This document shows, piece by piece, positions 43,306 through 53,152 of a stretch of 64,000 nucleotides of DNA. Made by a program: the position numbers and the translations under genes. Below the pieces are notes generated by a model. That model was not told where the DNA came from. It did no database searches and saw only the letters and a list, made by a program, of their open reading frames with translations. The stretch is taken from positions 9,114,001 through 9,178,000 of the forward strand of contig JAUCEF010000007.1 in the NCBI GenBank assembly GCA_033558025.1. Direction: 5' to 3'. Positions within the stretch are counted from its first letter, which is position 1. The number at the start of each line of letters is the position of its first letter. The DNA comes from Phytophthora sp. 'mugwort'. Lineage: Eukaryota > Oomycota > Peronosporomycetes > Peronosporales > Peronosporaceae.

Positions 43306-45900
43306 ATGATGAGTCGTCGTGTCGTTTCGCGTAGATCGATTCAAAGACTGATCATGAGGGGACAGAATATGCGAGGGCGACTTCGACAGCAAGATGTGGT
43401 GCTAGCTCCTGCGAGAGATCAAACTGCAAGATCTTTTCGTGAAGCTCGACGGACTGGAGTCTTAAATCTGCCAGCGAGAAGTCTAACCGAGTTCCCACCG
43501 CAAGTGTATCACTTGGAAGAACACCTGGAAAAGGTTGCAACGAGAGATCTGGTAGAACGTGCTTGTCTTAGCAAGTAGAAGCTAATCCAGCTCCTTTCTG
43601 TCGGTATCTGGAAATTCAGGATGAAAAGAAATGGGAATGCATCGACCTGGTCAAGATTGACTTGAGTCACAATGCTATCTCGTCCATATCCGACGAAATC
43701 GGAGGCTTAACGTCCGTCACTTCGATTAAGCTGGCCAAGAATGCGCTGCAAATTCTACCTGAAGGATTCTTCGAGCTCCAGGCGCTCACGTATCTCGATT
43801 TGAGCCAGTAAGTAACTCATTGAGCGTTTAAATACAGAAGCTCCAGTGACTCACACGATGTTAATTTGTCTGCTACGACCAGTAACCAGCTCGAGCAGGA
43901 TCTCTCAGAAAACTTCGGTGCTTTGACTGGGTTAAAGGAGATCGTGTTATCCGGCAACAAGCTCAGTCGATTACCAGACTCCGTTACTCTCCTTGAAAAT
44001 CTGGAGACACTACATATCGAGGAGAACGCGCTTACAGCTCTACCGGAGCAGATTGGCAACCTCCACAAGTTACACGTTCTGAACGCACACTCGAACCAAT
44101 TGACCAGCTTTCCGTCATCGTTTGGAGCTCTTCAGAATATGCAAAACCTCAATCTAAAGAAGAATCGACTGGAGTCGACTGGAAACGCACTCGCGACTCT
44201 TTCACGGCTGAGATTCTTGGACTTACGGCAGAACAAACTGGTTGTATTTCCAGTTCTACCTGAAGGTGCAGTTCTTGACCAAATCTTTCTGGGCTTCAAC
44301 TCACTCTCGAGCATCGATGAGACGTCCATTATGCGCGTGAAAGACTCGGTCACAGTGTTGGACATGCGAGACAATCAACTTGCAGAGTTACCTGCTAATA
44401 TCGCGTGTTTGTATCGGCTTAAGACGTTGGATATGGCGAACAACGATCTGTCGGACCTACCGCCAGGTCTCGGCTACCTTAAGTACTTGAACCACTTCAT
44501 TGTTGACGGGAATCCTCTTCGAGCAATTCGCCGGTCGGCCATCAGTGCAGGATGTGAGTCTCTCAAGAAGTATTTACGCACACGTGGAGTCCCTCCTGTC
44601 GGCGTTGACGTTCTGGAGGAAGAACGAGATGAACTCCAAGTGGAACGAGAGCGCTTGGCCCAGACTAGCAACATTAAAGCACAAGAGGGTCCACCATCGA
44701 CTTCAGAGTACACTACAGTATTCCGAGCGGCTGCTGCTTCAGCATCAATGATTCTTACGAATAATTCTCTCGAAATTCTACCGTCAGACTTGGTAGGTCA
44801 AGGCCAATTCAACTTTGGGTCGACACTTCTCCACTTGAACCTTTCATCAAACCAGTTGCGATCGCTTCCAGTTGCGATCGGCGACTTAGTATCTCTCAAG
44901 GTTTGTTATTCCTTTCTCACTCGATCACTTCTTTCAAATTAATCATACTAACGCCGTCTCTTTGCTACTGTAGACCCTCACAGTCGAGGATAATGAGCTG
45001 CAGTCTCTCCACCCGTCCATTGCTGCTTTACCTTATCTTGAGCTCTTACGTCTTCGGAAGAATCAGCTGTCAACGCAGAGTATCAGTGAGTTTCTTGGAG
45101 ACTCGCCAGTGCTCGGACACACACTGAAAGAATTGGATCTACGAAGCAACAGTCTTTCGGCTCTATCCGTGGGGATCGCTCAGTTACGTGTTCTAGAAAC
45201 ATTACTACTGAGCTTTAACCGAATCGAGACGCTCGATCAATTCCCGTGGTCGCAACTGGCGAAAGTGAGCGTCATAAGTATCTCGGATAACAAATTGCGG
45301 TCGCTTGGACGGATTTACGACGCCCCAATGCTCGCATCGCTCTCCTTTGAGAACAATAACTTGACCAAAGTGCCATACGAACTCGGTTTATGTCCTCATC
45401 TCCGCGCGCTCTACATGAATGGCAACCCGCAACGTACGGTACGAGGCGCTGTGATCGCAAAAGGAAGCCAGGAGGTTTTGGAATACCTGAAGAATAAGCT
45501 CCCGCCGAACTCTGTGCTTTCGCCACCTTCACCGGTAGCGTTGTATCGTATAGTCAAGACGGACCAAACTAGCCCCAGGAAGCCTTCAAGTGCGGCCTTA
45601 AACTGCGTAAAAGAAGTAGCATTGGGAACTCCACGACTTGCAGACAACACGTACGCTGCCCTTGGAGCTGTTGAAAGGAGAGATGAACAGTCAGCACTAG
45701 TTGTGCCAGTCGAAAGCTTTGCTCTACCTAACGAAAACGCCGCCATCGAACTTGAATTATCAAAGTTTTCGGCACAAATCGAGCAGCTTAAGTTGAAGCT
45801 TGATGACCACGCTCTGTCAGCTCCAAAACGCTTCGCACTCAAGAAGGAACTGGCCATGGTGCGCTCCAAGAAGCTCCGCGAAGCCCGTAAACTTCACTGA
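43306..45900 (+). CDS. LRRC40-like leucine-rich-repeat protein, copy 2 (tandem paralogue)
   Basis: Four exons: 43306-43533, 43620-43807, 43883-44900 and 44974-45900; 786 residues. Same plan as the gene upstream: basic start, 'EARRTGVLNLPARSLTEFP', about twenty LRRs, two 'GNP.R..R' block ends, and the conserved tail 'KRFALKKELAMVRSKKLREA'. The intron after the 'LDLSH/N' repeat is at the same place in both genes, but the later intron positions differ (copy 2 has one inside the second LRR block and lacks two of copy 1). The pair arose by local duplication and then diverged considerably. Two adjacent ATG codons at 43306 and 43309 are equally possible starts. Confidence 0.86.
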
Positions 45901-46032
45901 TTTAAGCACAGGACGAGGACAAACCGATACCGATTAACAAAAAAGCCACCAAACTATATTACTTGCCTACATTTGGGCCTGATACTTGGGTCAGTCAGTT
46001 TTTTTGTCCTCGCGGCACGAACTCTTCGTGCC

Positions 46033-47343
46033 TTACATGGGCGTTGCGAGGCTGCTGACGGTTGAGTCTTGCGCCAACGGCATTGGTTGCCGTCTCTTGT
46101 GATGGACGTACTCGAATATAAAGCCAGCAAGGGCCACAACGGCAATGACAATGGCCACAATAGTGCTCCCAGAGAGTCCTGTGGAGGTATTCTCCTCCTG
46201 TGTCGATACTGAGCCAGTCGAACCTGCAACAGCGTCATCTTCATCCGAACCTACCGTCGATACTGTAGACACCGACTTGGAGTCATCCGCGTCTTTTCCA
46301 ACGGAGAATAAGCCGGTAGCCGACACGTCACACTGCGAGAGCGACAGCTGAATATCCTCACCGGCTAAGTCACTGCTAAGAGGTGACGCCAGCTTCACAA
46401 GCACTGTCCCATTCGTCGTGGAGTTGACGTTGGTCACTTCCACTGTCTCGCTTGAGTCGTCGTCGCTTCCATCTCCCGCCGTCGCGTTCAGCTGAATGCT
46501 CGAGTGGGCACAGAACGTGTCCGTCATGAGCACCAGCTCTGAGCTGCCTACCTCCAATCCGCTGGCGTCTGCGATCGTAAAATTCGGCACCGTCATACTG
46601 CCGACACTCGCAAAGTTCGACTGGGTGCTGCCAGCTACCGTCACACCAATGAATAGCGACGTGGCATCACCAGAGCTGCCATCACAGGGAAGCGACTGAC
46701 TTAACGCCACTTTGCCCGTGCAGGCCTCTCCGGTGCAGCTGACATGTGTTACCTGTGCGTTGTTCATAAGCTCCGTTGTGCACGTCGTGTCCGTCGGTAC
46801 GCCTCTGCAAATCTGCGCCGCGTTGCAGCTGTCGACCTTCGAGAATCTGGACCCGCTGATGTCCACCTCTGATGCGCACACTGAGACGCTGGACGTGCTG
46901 CTGTTCATGACGGCGGCCGTCATTGCCGCGAACGTGGCGATGGTCACGACGTCTGTGCTGCCTCCGGCCGTAAGCTGCGCCGTCAACGTATTACTGGCCC
47001 CGTTCATCTGCAATGCGATGGCCCAGTCCAGCGCCGACTCGAAGGTGACAGTCACGGCGCAGGCGTCAGCTGAGCAGCCGTCGGACGCTTCGAGCGACGC
47101 GAGTGCAGGCACGGTCTTGTTCTGGGAGTCACAGCTTGGGAGGGATGACACGCCAAAGCTGATGGCATACGTGCTATTTTTAGAGCTATCGTAGTTGCAA
47201 AAGTTCACGCTGAGCGATGTCGCCCCGCCCGTGACGGAGGTCGCCGAGCCGTCCAGCATGCACGTGCTTCCATTGCAGTCCGCGCAGCTCGCGGCCGCGT
47301 GGGCTGAAGAGACTAGACCCGCGAGCGCCAGCAGCGTCTTCAT
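46033..47343 (-). CDS. Secreted-type single-pass membrane protein, unknown function
   Basis: Intronless, 436 residues. An N-terminal signal peptide (M-K-T-L-L-A-L-A-G-L-V-S-S-A-H-A) is followed by 'CADCNGSTC', an extracellular region rich in Ser/Thr, Asn-x-Ser/Thr sites and regularly spaced cysteines. Then comes a Ser/Thr/Glu-rich stalk, one membrane span ('STIVAIVIAVVALAGFIFEY') and a short basic cytoplasmic tail 'HHKRRQP'. The shape is that of a type I cell-surface glycoprotein. I recognise no domain. It converges with the second LRR gene. Confidence 0.8.
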   Translation of the reverse strand: MKTLLALAGLVSSAHAAASCADCNGSTCMLDGSATSVTGGATSLSVNFCNYDSSKNSTYAISFGVSSLPSCDSQNKTVPALASLEASDGCSADACAVTVTFESALDWAIALQMNGASNTLTAQLTAGGSTDVVTIATFAAMTAAVMNSSTSSVSVCASEVDISGSRFSKVDSCNAAQICRGVPTDTTCTTELMNNAQVTHVSCTGEACTGKVALSQSLPCDGSSGDATSLFIGVTVAGSTQSNFASVGSMTVPNFTIADASGLEVGSSELVLMTDTFCAHSSIQLNATAGDGSDDDSSETVEVTNVNSTTNGTVLVKLASPLSSDLAGEDIQLSLSQCDVSATGLFSVGKDADDSKSVSTVSTVGSDEDDAVAGSTGSVSTQEENTSTGLSGSTIVAIVIAVVALAGFIFEYVHHKRRQPMPLAQDSTVSSLATPM

Positions 47344-47392
47344 GCTGACCTTGTACGAGGTTCAGCACGTTTGTAGCAGGTTCCGTTTTGCC

Positions 47393-47412
47393 GAAAAATA
47401 GAGCGAGAATGG
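47393..47412 (-). promoter_or_regulatory. Oomycete-type initiator plus flanking promoter element
   Basis: On the minus strand CCATTCT (47412-47406) matches the initiator YCAYTYY, and ATTTTTC (47399-47393) matches the flanking element MWTTTNC just downstream. A start at the A of the initiator would give a leader of about 67 bases before the secreted-protein ATG, typical of oomycetes. Confidence 0.6.
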
Positions 47413-48083
47413 AGTAAAACAGCGCTGTGGTTGGCAGAAATGGATGCAGAACCCTACACCGCGACAGTACTCAGCGATAGCATATGAAAACCAGGCGAAA
47501 CTACAGTGGGACGGACCTGATCGCCCGGCGCTGTGCACGGGACATGCAAAAATCCGGTTGAGATGGCTACATCTTGTGAGTCGTCCCGAGCACGTTAAGG
47601 AGGCCTTGGCTAAATTTATAAGAAGTTTTCCTCGCCGTAAGGGTCCCATCCAGTTTGCCAACAGGAGGATGGTGGCACGTGCTGCTATCAAGGAATCTAC
47701 TGTATATGAATGTCGAAGTAAAAGACTTACCGCATCGAAGCTCAGCGCCTTAACCCCTCGTGGAATGTGGCGTGAATTACTCGTATTCGGCTCGAGTGCG
47801 CGAGGTTTTCTTGTGGCCGCTGACGAGTTCTGCCGTGCACGCCACCCCTTCCTCGATGACCCCTTCCTCGCCTTCCTCAAAAGCAGGCACAGTCTTTTGG
47901 TCTGTGAAAGCACCTGTAATATCGTATGCTCACAATTTCACATATCGTATGTTCACAATTTCACATACCGGTACCGGTACCATTTTTCGCAATGTAATTT
48001 CGCAGATATTTCAACATCTTATTGCTTCCTAACACTATTTAACACAAGAATACACGTTCTTCAACACCAGAAGAACCCCCAAA
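47413..48083. other. Intergenic between secreted-protein gene and UPF0183 gene
   Basis: About 670 bp. Frames are open on both strands for long stretches, yet no domain or codon pattern stands out, so I do not call a gene. An acidic minus-strand frame near 47900-47790 ('PAFEEGEEGVIEEGVACTAE') is the only part that looks protein-like. Confidence 0.4.
47929..47985 (+). repeat. Short tandem repeat, two 23-bp units plus GGTACC pair
   Basis: The unit TATGYTCACAATTTCACATA occurs twice in a row with one or two differences, followed by ACCGGTACCGGTACC. Small local duplication in the promoter region of the UPF0183 gene. Confidence 0.7.
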
Positions 48084-49926
48084 ATGATCCGCGAGGTATG
48101 GCGCATCGAACTGGGCGTGGGCGTGGGCCCCTTCCGTTTGGGCGCGAGCATCGCGGAGGTTCTGCACGCACTCAAGAGCCGCCTACCGGTCCGCCCTTTC
48201 GAGATCGCGTACGACGCCATCGAACCCTACAAGCGCGACGTTGTCGTGGATTCCGCTGAGGACGGACTCAAAGTGGGGCCGTGCACTCCTCACGTTCATG
48301 GTTTTAGTCATTTTCTGAACCTGTTTCCCGTTGCCTCTGCTAGCTGTACTTCGACTCTGTGCGGCAGACGCTCAAGGCCATCGAGTTCTACGACGTGAAT
48401 CGAGTTGCGCTGAAATTCGGGCGCGTCGTGATCTTCGGCGGAGACATCTCCGCTACCTTTATGTCCGTCTACAATGTACGCAATCGGAACTTCTGATTGC
48501 TGCAATTAATGCTATTGTCTTCATGTTTCTAACGCTCGGCTGGGAGGTCTACGCTGCAGCTATTTGGTCCGACGTTTCCCGGTCACTACGACGCCGCCGA
48601 GCAGGTTGGGGATTAACGCTGTGGTTGCAGCTATTAGGTATATCACCCTTCCTAACAGTTTTGTTGTTAAATGACGGAGCAGAGCTACGTGTTAGGCTAC
48701 GAGGGCGGCTGCGTCAAGTTCCCAATCCCAGCCGAATACCGCAATTTGTACCAGAACGGCACGGACTTGCCAATGGAATTTCCGGTGGATGCGCTGTACA
48801 ATTTAAACGTTTCGAGCTTGAAACACTGATACAGTTTTCCTTTCGTGCTGCAGAACGGTGCCACTCCAGCAGCAACGGGGCTGATGGTCTTCGTCGGTGG
48901 AGACTACAGGTCTCCTGGACTCCCTGCTTCAACGAAAAAGTAAAGTGTATAATGTTGACAGTATGGAGTAAAGATTGAGAAGCTCACTATCGGTGTTGTC
49001 AGGCATTACCTCGAGCAAGTAGACATCGAGGTTGGCGAGGAACATACATCTTTAGTGTTTAGTGGACGCAAGCAGCGCATTCAGCTTGGGTGGTCCCCTC
49101 AGGTTCTGCAAAAACGTTCTGCTTGCCAAAATTATTGGATAACCGCATTCTGACTCCGTGTTATGGTTTTTAGGAGGTAATTAGCGAGCTTGGCGCCCCG
49201 GTGTCTGTCTTCCGAAAGTCTGAAGATCCAAATGACGGGTACGTCTTTTGCTTACAAGCGCTTGGAGGTGGGCCTCAGTACTGACAACAATGTGATTTAA
49301 TATAATTTTCACTGTTGTCTCGAACTTGAAGTGCTACCGTTGCTGGAGGGCTAGTTGGCGACTATGTTCACAACTACCCGCATGTAGGTCTCGACATCTT
49401 GTATGACTCGATGCATCTAGCCTCGAAAGTTATTCTGAAGACCAACGCACTGGGGTGAGATGTTTATCTACATGTTGCATACTTCTTGATCCAATCGGTT
49501 TTTACTCACGTGTCAGATTTTGGTCTGGTTCCTAACAAACTACAGGCATCCGGACTTTGGTGCCTACAACAAGTGCAACTTTCGGCTCAGTTTCCAAACT
49601 TCAGCTGCACTTCAGAAGTCGGGGATCTCAAAGAGAACCAGCTCGGAAATTACACCCCAAACACCGGTATATAGATAGTACTTGATTATCGCTATGAAGA
49701 CGATACATAGGGCGTTGTTGCTAATGATTATTGATGATTTTTGCAGTGGAAGGATATTCGTCTAATATTTGGAGGAGCATCAGACGCGCGGCCTATTGTC
49801 CACGACAATGGCTTGGGTCTCCACCCGTTTGGGTCAAGCTTGTGTTACTCGCCAACGCCAGGGTGTATCTTCGAAGTGATGAAGAACGGCTTCATCGCAA
49901 GTATTACTCTCACATCTTCCAGCTAG
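48084..49926 (+). CDS. PHAF1: UPF0183/PHAF1 family protein
   Basis: Ten exons: 48084-48272, 48344-48475, 48560-48604, 48683-48784, 48854-48939, 49003-49102, 49174-49238, 49332-49454, 49546-49666 and 49747-49926; 380 residues. Frame holds through all junctions. Family signatures: 'GVGVGPFRLGASIAEVL' at the start, 'YFDSVRQTLKAIEFYD', 'LFGPTFPGHYD', 'SELGAPVSVFRKSED', 'DYVHNYPHVGLDILYDS', 'HPDFGAYNKCNFR' and 'CIFEVMKNGFIASITL' at the end. In animals the homologue (C16orf70/PHAF1) associates with autophagosome membranes. It is the most intron-dense gene in this window. The exon 1 donor (GTGGGG) and the exon 5-6 junction are the weakest. Confidence 0.85.
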
Positions 49927-50119
49927 GAAACAGACCTGATAGCGTTGGCGCCTTGGGTCGTCATTTCGTCATTACAAGATGGTTATCGACTCTTCCGTGT
50001 GTGAATACGAACTTAATCCACAAGTTGGGTACGTATGCGAATCTAATTTTACATTCCGAAAGCACTAGGGTAGCTAAGGAAGGCAAGAGAAATGCAGGAA
50101 CGTTAAATTCCCTAACGTA

Positions 50120-51673
50120 CTAATAACGCCGCTGATCGTAAGGCCCACGAGGCTGTTGTCCCTGCTGCTGATGTTGCTGTCCGTTTGCTCCGTAGTATGG
50201 TGGGGGCGGAGGAGCACCACGCGGGGGTTGGTTGTATCGTGGTTGCTGTTGCTGGCCGTAAGGCACACTTGGTGGCGGCTGAGGCTGACCATAAGGTGCC
50301 CTTGGTGGTGGCTGCGGCTGACCATACGATGCACTTTGTGGCTGCGGGTACTGCTGGTACGGGGTCCGCGGGGGCGGAGCCTGGGGAGGGTACGGAGGCA
50401 GATTGTGCGCACTGTACGGTGGCGGTGGTGGTTGGTAGTAACCGCGCGGCACCTGCCCTTGCGCTCCATTGTACGTAGGAGGCATGGGTGGTTGAGGGAC
50501 TCCGTTGCCTCGGGGAGCCGTATAGTTTGTGCTTCCATACGCCACAGGCCTCACCCCCCTAAAACCTCCCGGCTGCGTGTACTTCGTCACACCACCGTAC
50601 GGCTGTGTCTGCATCGCAGGAATCGCAGGCATTGGCGGCATCGGTGGCTGCTGAGTGTAGTTACCACGACCGCCGCGAGGCGAAGTAGTCTGTCTAGCAT
50701 GATAGTCCGTAAAGTTTCCTCCACGGCCACCACGACTACCGCGCCCGCTGTACGATGGCGCAGAGCTAGCACCTTCACTTTCGACATTCGGCGCACCGCC
50801 CCGATTGCGTTTACGGGTACGGCGCTTCGCTACGGCTTCCGCTTCGTCGTCAGAAAATTCGGTCTCATCGGCTTCTTCGTCGAAAATGTTCGAGGCATCT
50901 GTTCCTTTGTCCTTGATGTCCTCCGGGACAATATAAGTCGTGTGCTCCGTCGCGAAGTATACCTCGACATTCACTGCGGCCTTCTCGGGGATCTTAGTCG
51001 CATTCTCAAAGCGAACCAGATACATAGGCATCAGTACAGGACCAAAGATCTCGTCCACGCATCCGATTACTGTGCGATCCTCGAAACATAGCACACTCCC
51101 CTCATCCAGCGGCTTGGTGTTCGGGTTGGACTTGATGGTCATCATGAGACCGGGCACGCTCACGTTCAAGATGCTGCCGCACTGAGCGATGGGGCAGTCG
51201 GCCCTGAGCTCCACTTTGGGCTCACGCACAGGAGCCGACACAACCTCGTGCTCCGTGATCAATAAGCTGCCGGTCTTGTTGTCCTCCTTCTCCATAGCCG
51301 CCTCGATCTCGGCGCGCAGCTTGGCCGGGTCCTCGCCCTCGTCGTCGCTGTCGCCGTCCGAGCTCTCGCCCGCCGCTTCATTCTCAGCGGGCTTCTTGTC
51401 TGCTTCGTCATTTATCTTTTTCTCTACGGGTGCTTCGTCGTCGGAGCTATCACTGTCGCTGTCGTCGTCCTTGTCGTCCGTGACGACGGCCACCATTGGC
51501 GTCTTGGGGTCCTCGCTTACCGTCGTGGAGCTCGCGAACTGCGCCATGACCGAGTGCAATTCCGCGTCGGCGTACTGCGCGGCGACGGCCAGGTCGGACG
51601 TTGGCTCACTCTGCTGTACGTCCATGGCGGCGTTTTGAATTGAAGCGTCAACGGCGGTGGTCAAAGGCAGCAT
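50120..51673 (-). CDS. NAF1: H/ACA snoRNP assembly factor NAF1
   Basis: Intronless, 517 residues. A Asp/Glu/Ser-rich N-terminus leads to the Gar1/Naf1 beta-barrel: 'GSILNVSVPGLMMTIKSNPN', 'LDEGSVLCFEDRTVIGCVDE', 'IFGPVLMPMYLVRF' and 'YFATEHTTYIVP'. A nuclear-localisation-like 'KRRTRKRNRGG' follows, then an RGG patch and a Pro/Tyr/Gln/Gly-rich low-complexity tail. NAF1 loads dyskerin and escorts H/ACA RNPs before Gar1 replaces it. The long acidic arm and Pro-rich tail separate it from the smaller Gar1. It diverges from the SOD gene with a 588-bp gap. Confidence 0.9.
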   Translation of the reverse strand: MLPLTTAVDASIQNAAMDVQQSEPTSDLAVAAQYADAELHSVMAQFASSTTVSEDPKTPMVAVVTDDKDDDSDSDSSDDEAPVEKKINDEADKKPAENEAAGESSDGDSDDEGEDPAKLRAEIEAAMEKEDNKTGSLLITEHEVVSAPVREPKVELRADCPIAQCGSILNVSVPGLMMTIKSNPNTKPLDEGSVLCFEDRTVIGCVDEIFGPVLMPMYLVRFENATKIPEKAAVNVEVYFATEHTTYIVPEDIKDKGTDASNIFDEEADETEFSDDEAEAVAKRRTRKRNRGGAPNVESEGASSAPSYSGRGSRGGRGGNFTDYHARQTTSPRGGRGNYTQQPPMPPMPAIPAMQTQPYGGVTKYTQPGGFRGVRPVAYGSTNYTAPRGNGVPQPPMPPTYNGAQGQVPRGYYQPPPPPYSAHNLPPYPPQAPPPRTPYQQYPQPQSASYGQPQPPPRAPYGQPQPPPSVPYGQQQQPRYNQPPRGAPPPPPYYGANGQQHQQQGQQPRGPYDQRRY

Positions 51674-51726
51674 GCCGGAGCTCCAACCAAAATATTTATA
51701 TCAATTCGAACTTGTGTTCTGGACAG

Positions 51727-51822
51727 CCAATCAGTAGCTTCAAATTGCAGATAAAAGTTTGGTTAGTTTTGGTTTAGCTATATTTTGAATAGCTACAATC
51801 ACAAGAGTAAGCTACTGATTGG
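51727..51822. repeat. 96-bp segment bounded by 14-bp perfect inverted repeats
   Basis: CCAATCAGTAGCTT at 51727-51740 returns in inverted form (AAGCTACTGATTGG) at 51809-51822; inside, TAGCTA occurs twice around an AT-rich centre. Each arm carries a CCAAT box. It may be a regulatory dyad or a very small inverted-repeat element; no target duplication is obvious. Confidence 0.6.
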
Positions 51823-52182
51823 TCTAGCGTACGACAAATTCATCGTTTTATCGGGTACTGTACGGCGGTAAGTACGTTAAACCAGGCGTGGGGAAGGGGA
51901 GAGCCAAACGAACTTCGACATGCGCGGCTCGGACAACACTGAACCATGCTCAGCGTTGCATCAGGCGGTGGCCTCGACAGTAAATACATGCTGTACACCG
52001 GGCGCTGACCTCGACAGCAATACTCCTGGTCAACGTGTTTTTCCGTAATCGTATGTATAACCCACGGTTTGTCGGTACGTCATCAGCATACCTGGCATGT
52101 CGAGACCTCCCCATTGGTTTAAAAACGTGCGGTGGGATTGTCCGACCACCCAAGATCCCCGATTGATGCTGCCGTTCAGATC

Positions 52183-52198
52183 TGCTCACTCTGCAATT
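52183..52198 (+). promoter_or_regulatory. Oomycete core promoter (initiator + flanking element) of SOD
   Basis: GCTCACTCTGCAATTC agrees at 14 of 16 places with the oomycete core GCTCATTYYNCAWTTT. Start of transcription here would give a leader of about 75 bases before ATG 52262. Confidence 0.75.
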
Positions 52199-52261
52199 CG
52201 CCAGGCCCAGCACAAAGCTTCAACCCAGCCTTTTCCCAGTTTCCTTCCTCCACTAGCCAAA

Positions 52262-52903
52262 ATGTCGTTCGAGCTGCCCAAGATCGCCTACGAGTACAAC
52301 GCCTTGGAGCCGTTCGTGGACACGGCCACCATGAACATCCACCACACGAAGCACCACCAGGCCTACGTGAACAACATTAACAACTACATCTCGTCTGACA
52401 AGGGCACGGCCCTCAGGGGTAAATCCATCCTCGAGGTGGTGCAGGCGGCCACCGAGGCGCCTGTGCGTAACAATGGCGGCGGTCACTACAATCACTCACT
52501 CTTCTGGACGTGGATGACTTCGCCTGGATCCACCAACACGGCCCCGCACGGCGCTCTCAAGACCCGCATTGAGGAGGATTTCGGCTCCCTCGACCAGATG
52601 AAGCAGCAGTTCAACGCCGCCGCCTCGTCGCGCTTCGGCTCCGGCTGGGCCTGGCTCGGCGTCAAGGCCGATGGCAAGCTGGCTATCACGTCCACAATCA
52701 ACCAGGACAATCCGCTTATGCCCAACGTGGACCAGCCTCTCATCCCCATCTTGGGTCTTGACGTGTGGGAGCACGCCTACTATCTTAAGTACCAGAACCG
52801 CCGCCCTGAGTACATTTCGGCCTTTTGGAACGTGGCCAACTGGGACAAGGTCGTTGAGTACTACGACGAGTTCGCCTCGAAGGGTAAGCCGGTTGAGATC
52901 TGA
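52262..52903 (+). CDS. Iron/manganese superoxide dismutase
   Basis: Intronless, 213 residues. It begins [10 protein letters not shown] and has the metal ligands in context: '[15 protein letters not shown]' (first His), 'GHYNHSLFW' (second His), then '[20 protein letters not shown]' (Asp and His). '[10 protein letters not shown]'-type sequence ('[11 protein letters not shown]') is intact. It dismutates superoxide to peroxide and oxygen. There is no targeting peptide, so the product should be cytosolic. The Fe versus Mn choice is not fixed by what I can see. Codon use is strongly biased to C/G-ending codons (AAG, AAC, CTC), as in highly expressed oomycete genes. Confidence 0.96.
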   Translation: MSFELPKIAYEYNALEPFVDTATMNIHHTKHHQAYVNNINNYISSDKGTALRGKSILEVVQAATEAPVRNNGGGHYNHSLFWTWMTSPGSTNTAPHGALKTRIEEDFGSLDQMKQQFNAAASSRFGSGWAWLGVKADGKLAITSTINQDNPLMPNVDQPLIPILGLDVWEHAYYLKYQNRRPEYISAFWNVANWDKVVEYYDEFASKGKPVEI

Positions 52904-53152
52904 AGTGAAGAGAAAGAGGCGGCAGCGGCGACGGCCTATTCATCGTTGTGAGTTGAGGGCGCTGGAAAGGCTCAAGTCGCAACGTAACGTGGCTGCGTTA
53001 TCTCCAAGATTGTGACGTGTTTATTCATCTTTACGAGGATTCTCGAGTCGCTTGCGATTTCTCCCTCCCCCAAAATCCCAATGAAGTTCTTTGGATCTAT
53101 TCAGCTATAGTGTGTATCTCTTTGTTTTGTGTTGATATCGGGGGTAGGTAGC

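Larger units (their letters stand above)
51674..52261. other. Divergent promoter region between NAF1 and superoxide dismutase
   Basis: 588 bp containing both promoters. On the SOD side an almost perfect oomycete core promoter is present. On the NAF1 side there are AT-rich stretches (TATAAATATT near 51695 on the minus strand) and a 14-bp inverted repeat carrying CCAAT boxes. Confidence 0.5.

Noticed and set aside
47444..48259. 271-codon plus-strand open frame overlapping the UPF0183 start
   Set aside because: Composition is not protein-like, it contains tandem-repeat DNA, and its end overlaps a confident exon in another frame.
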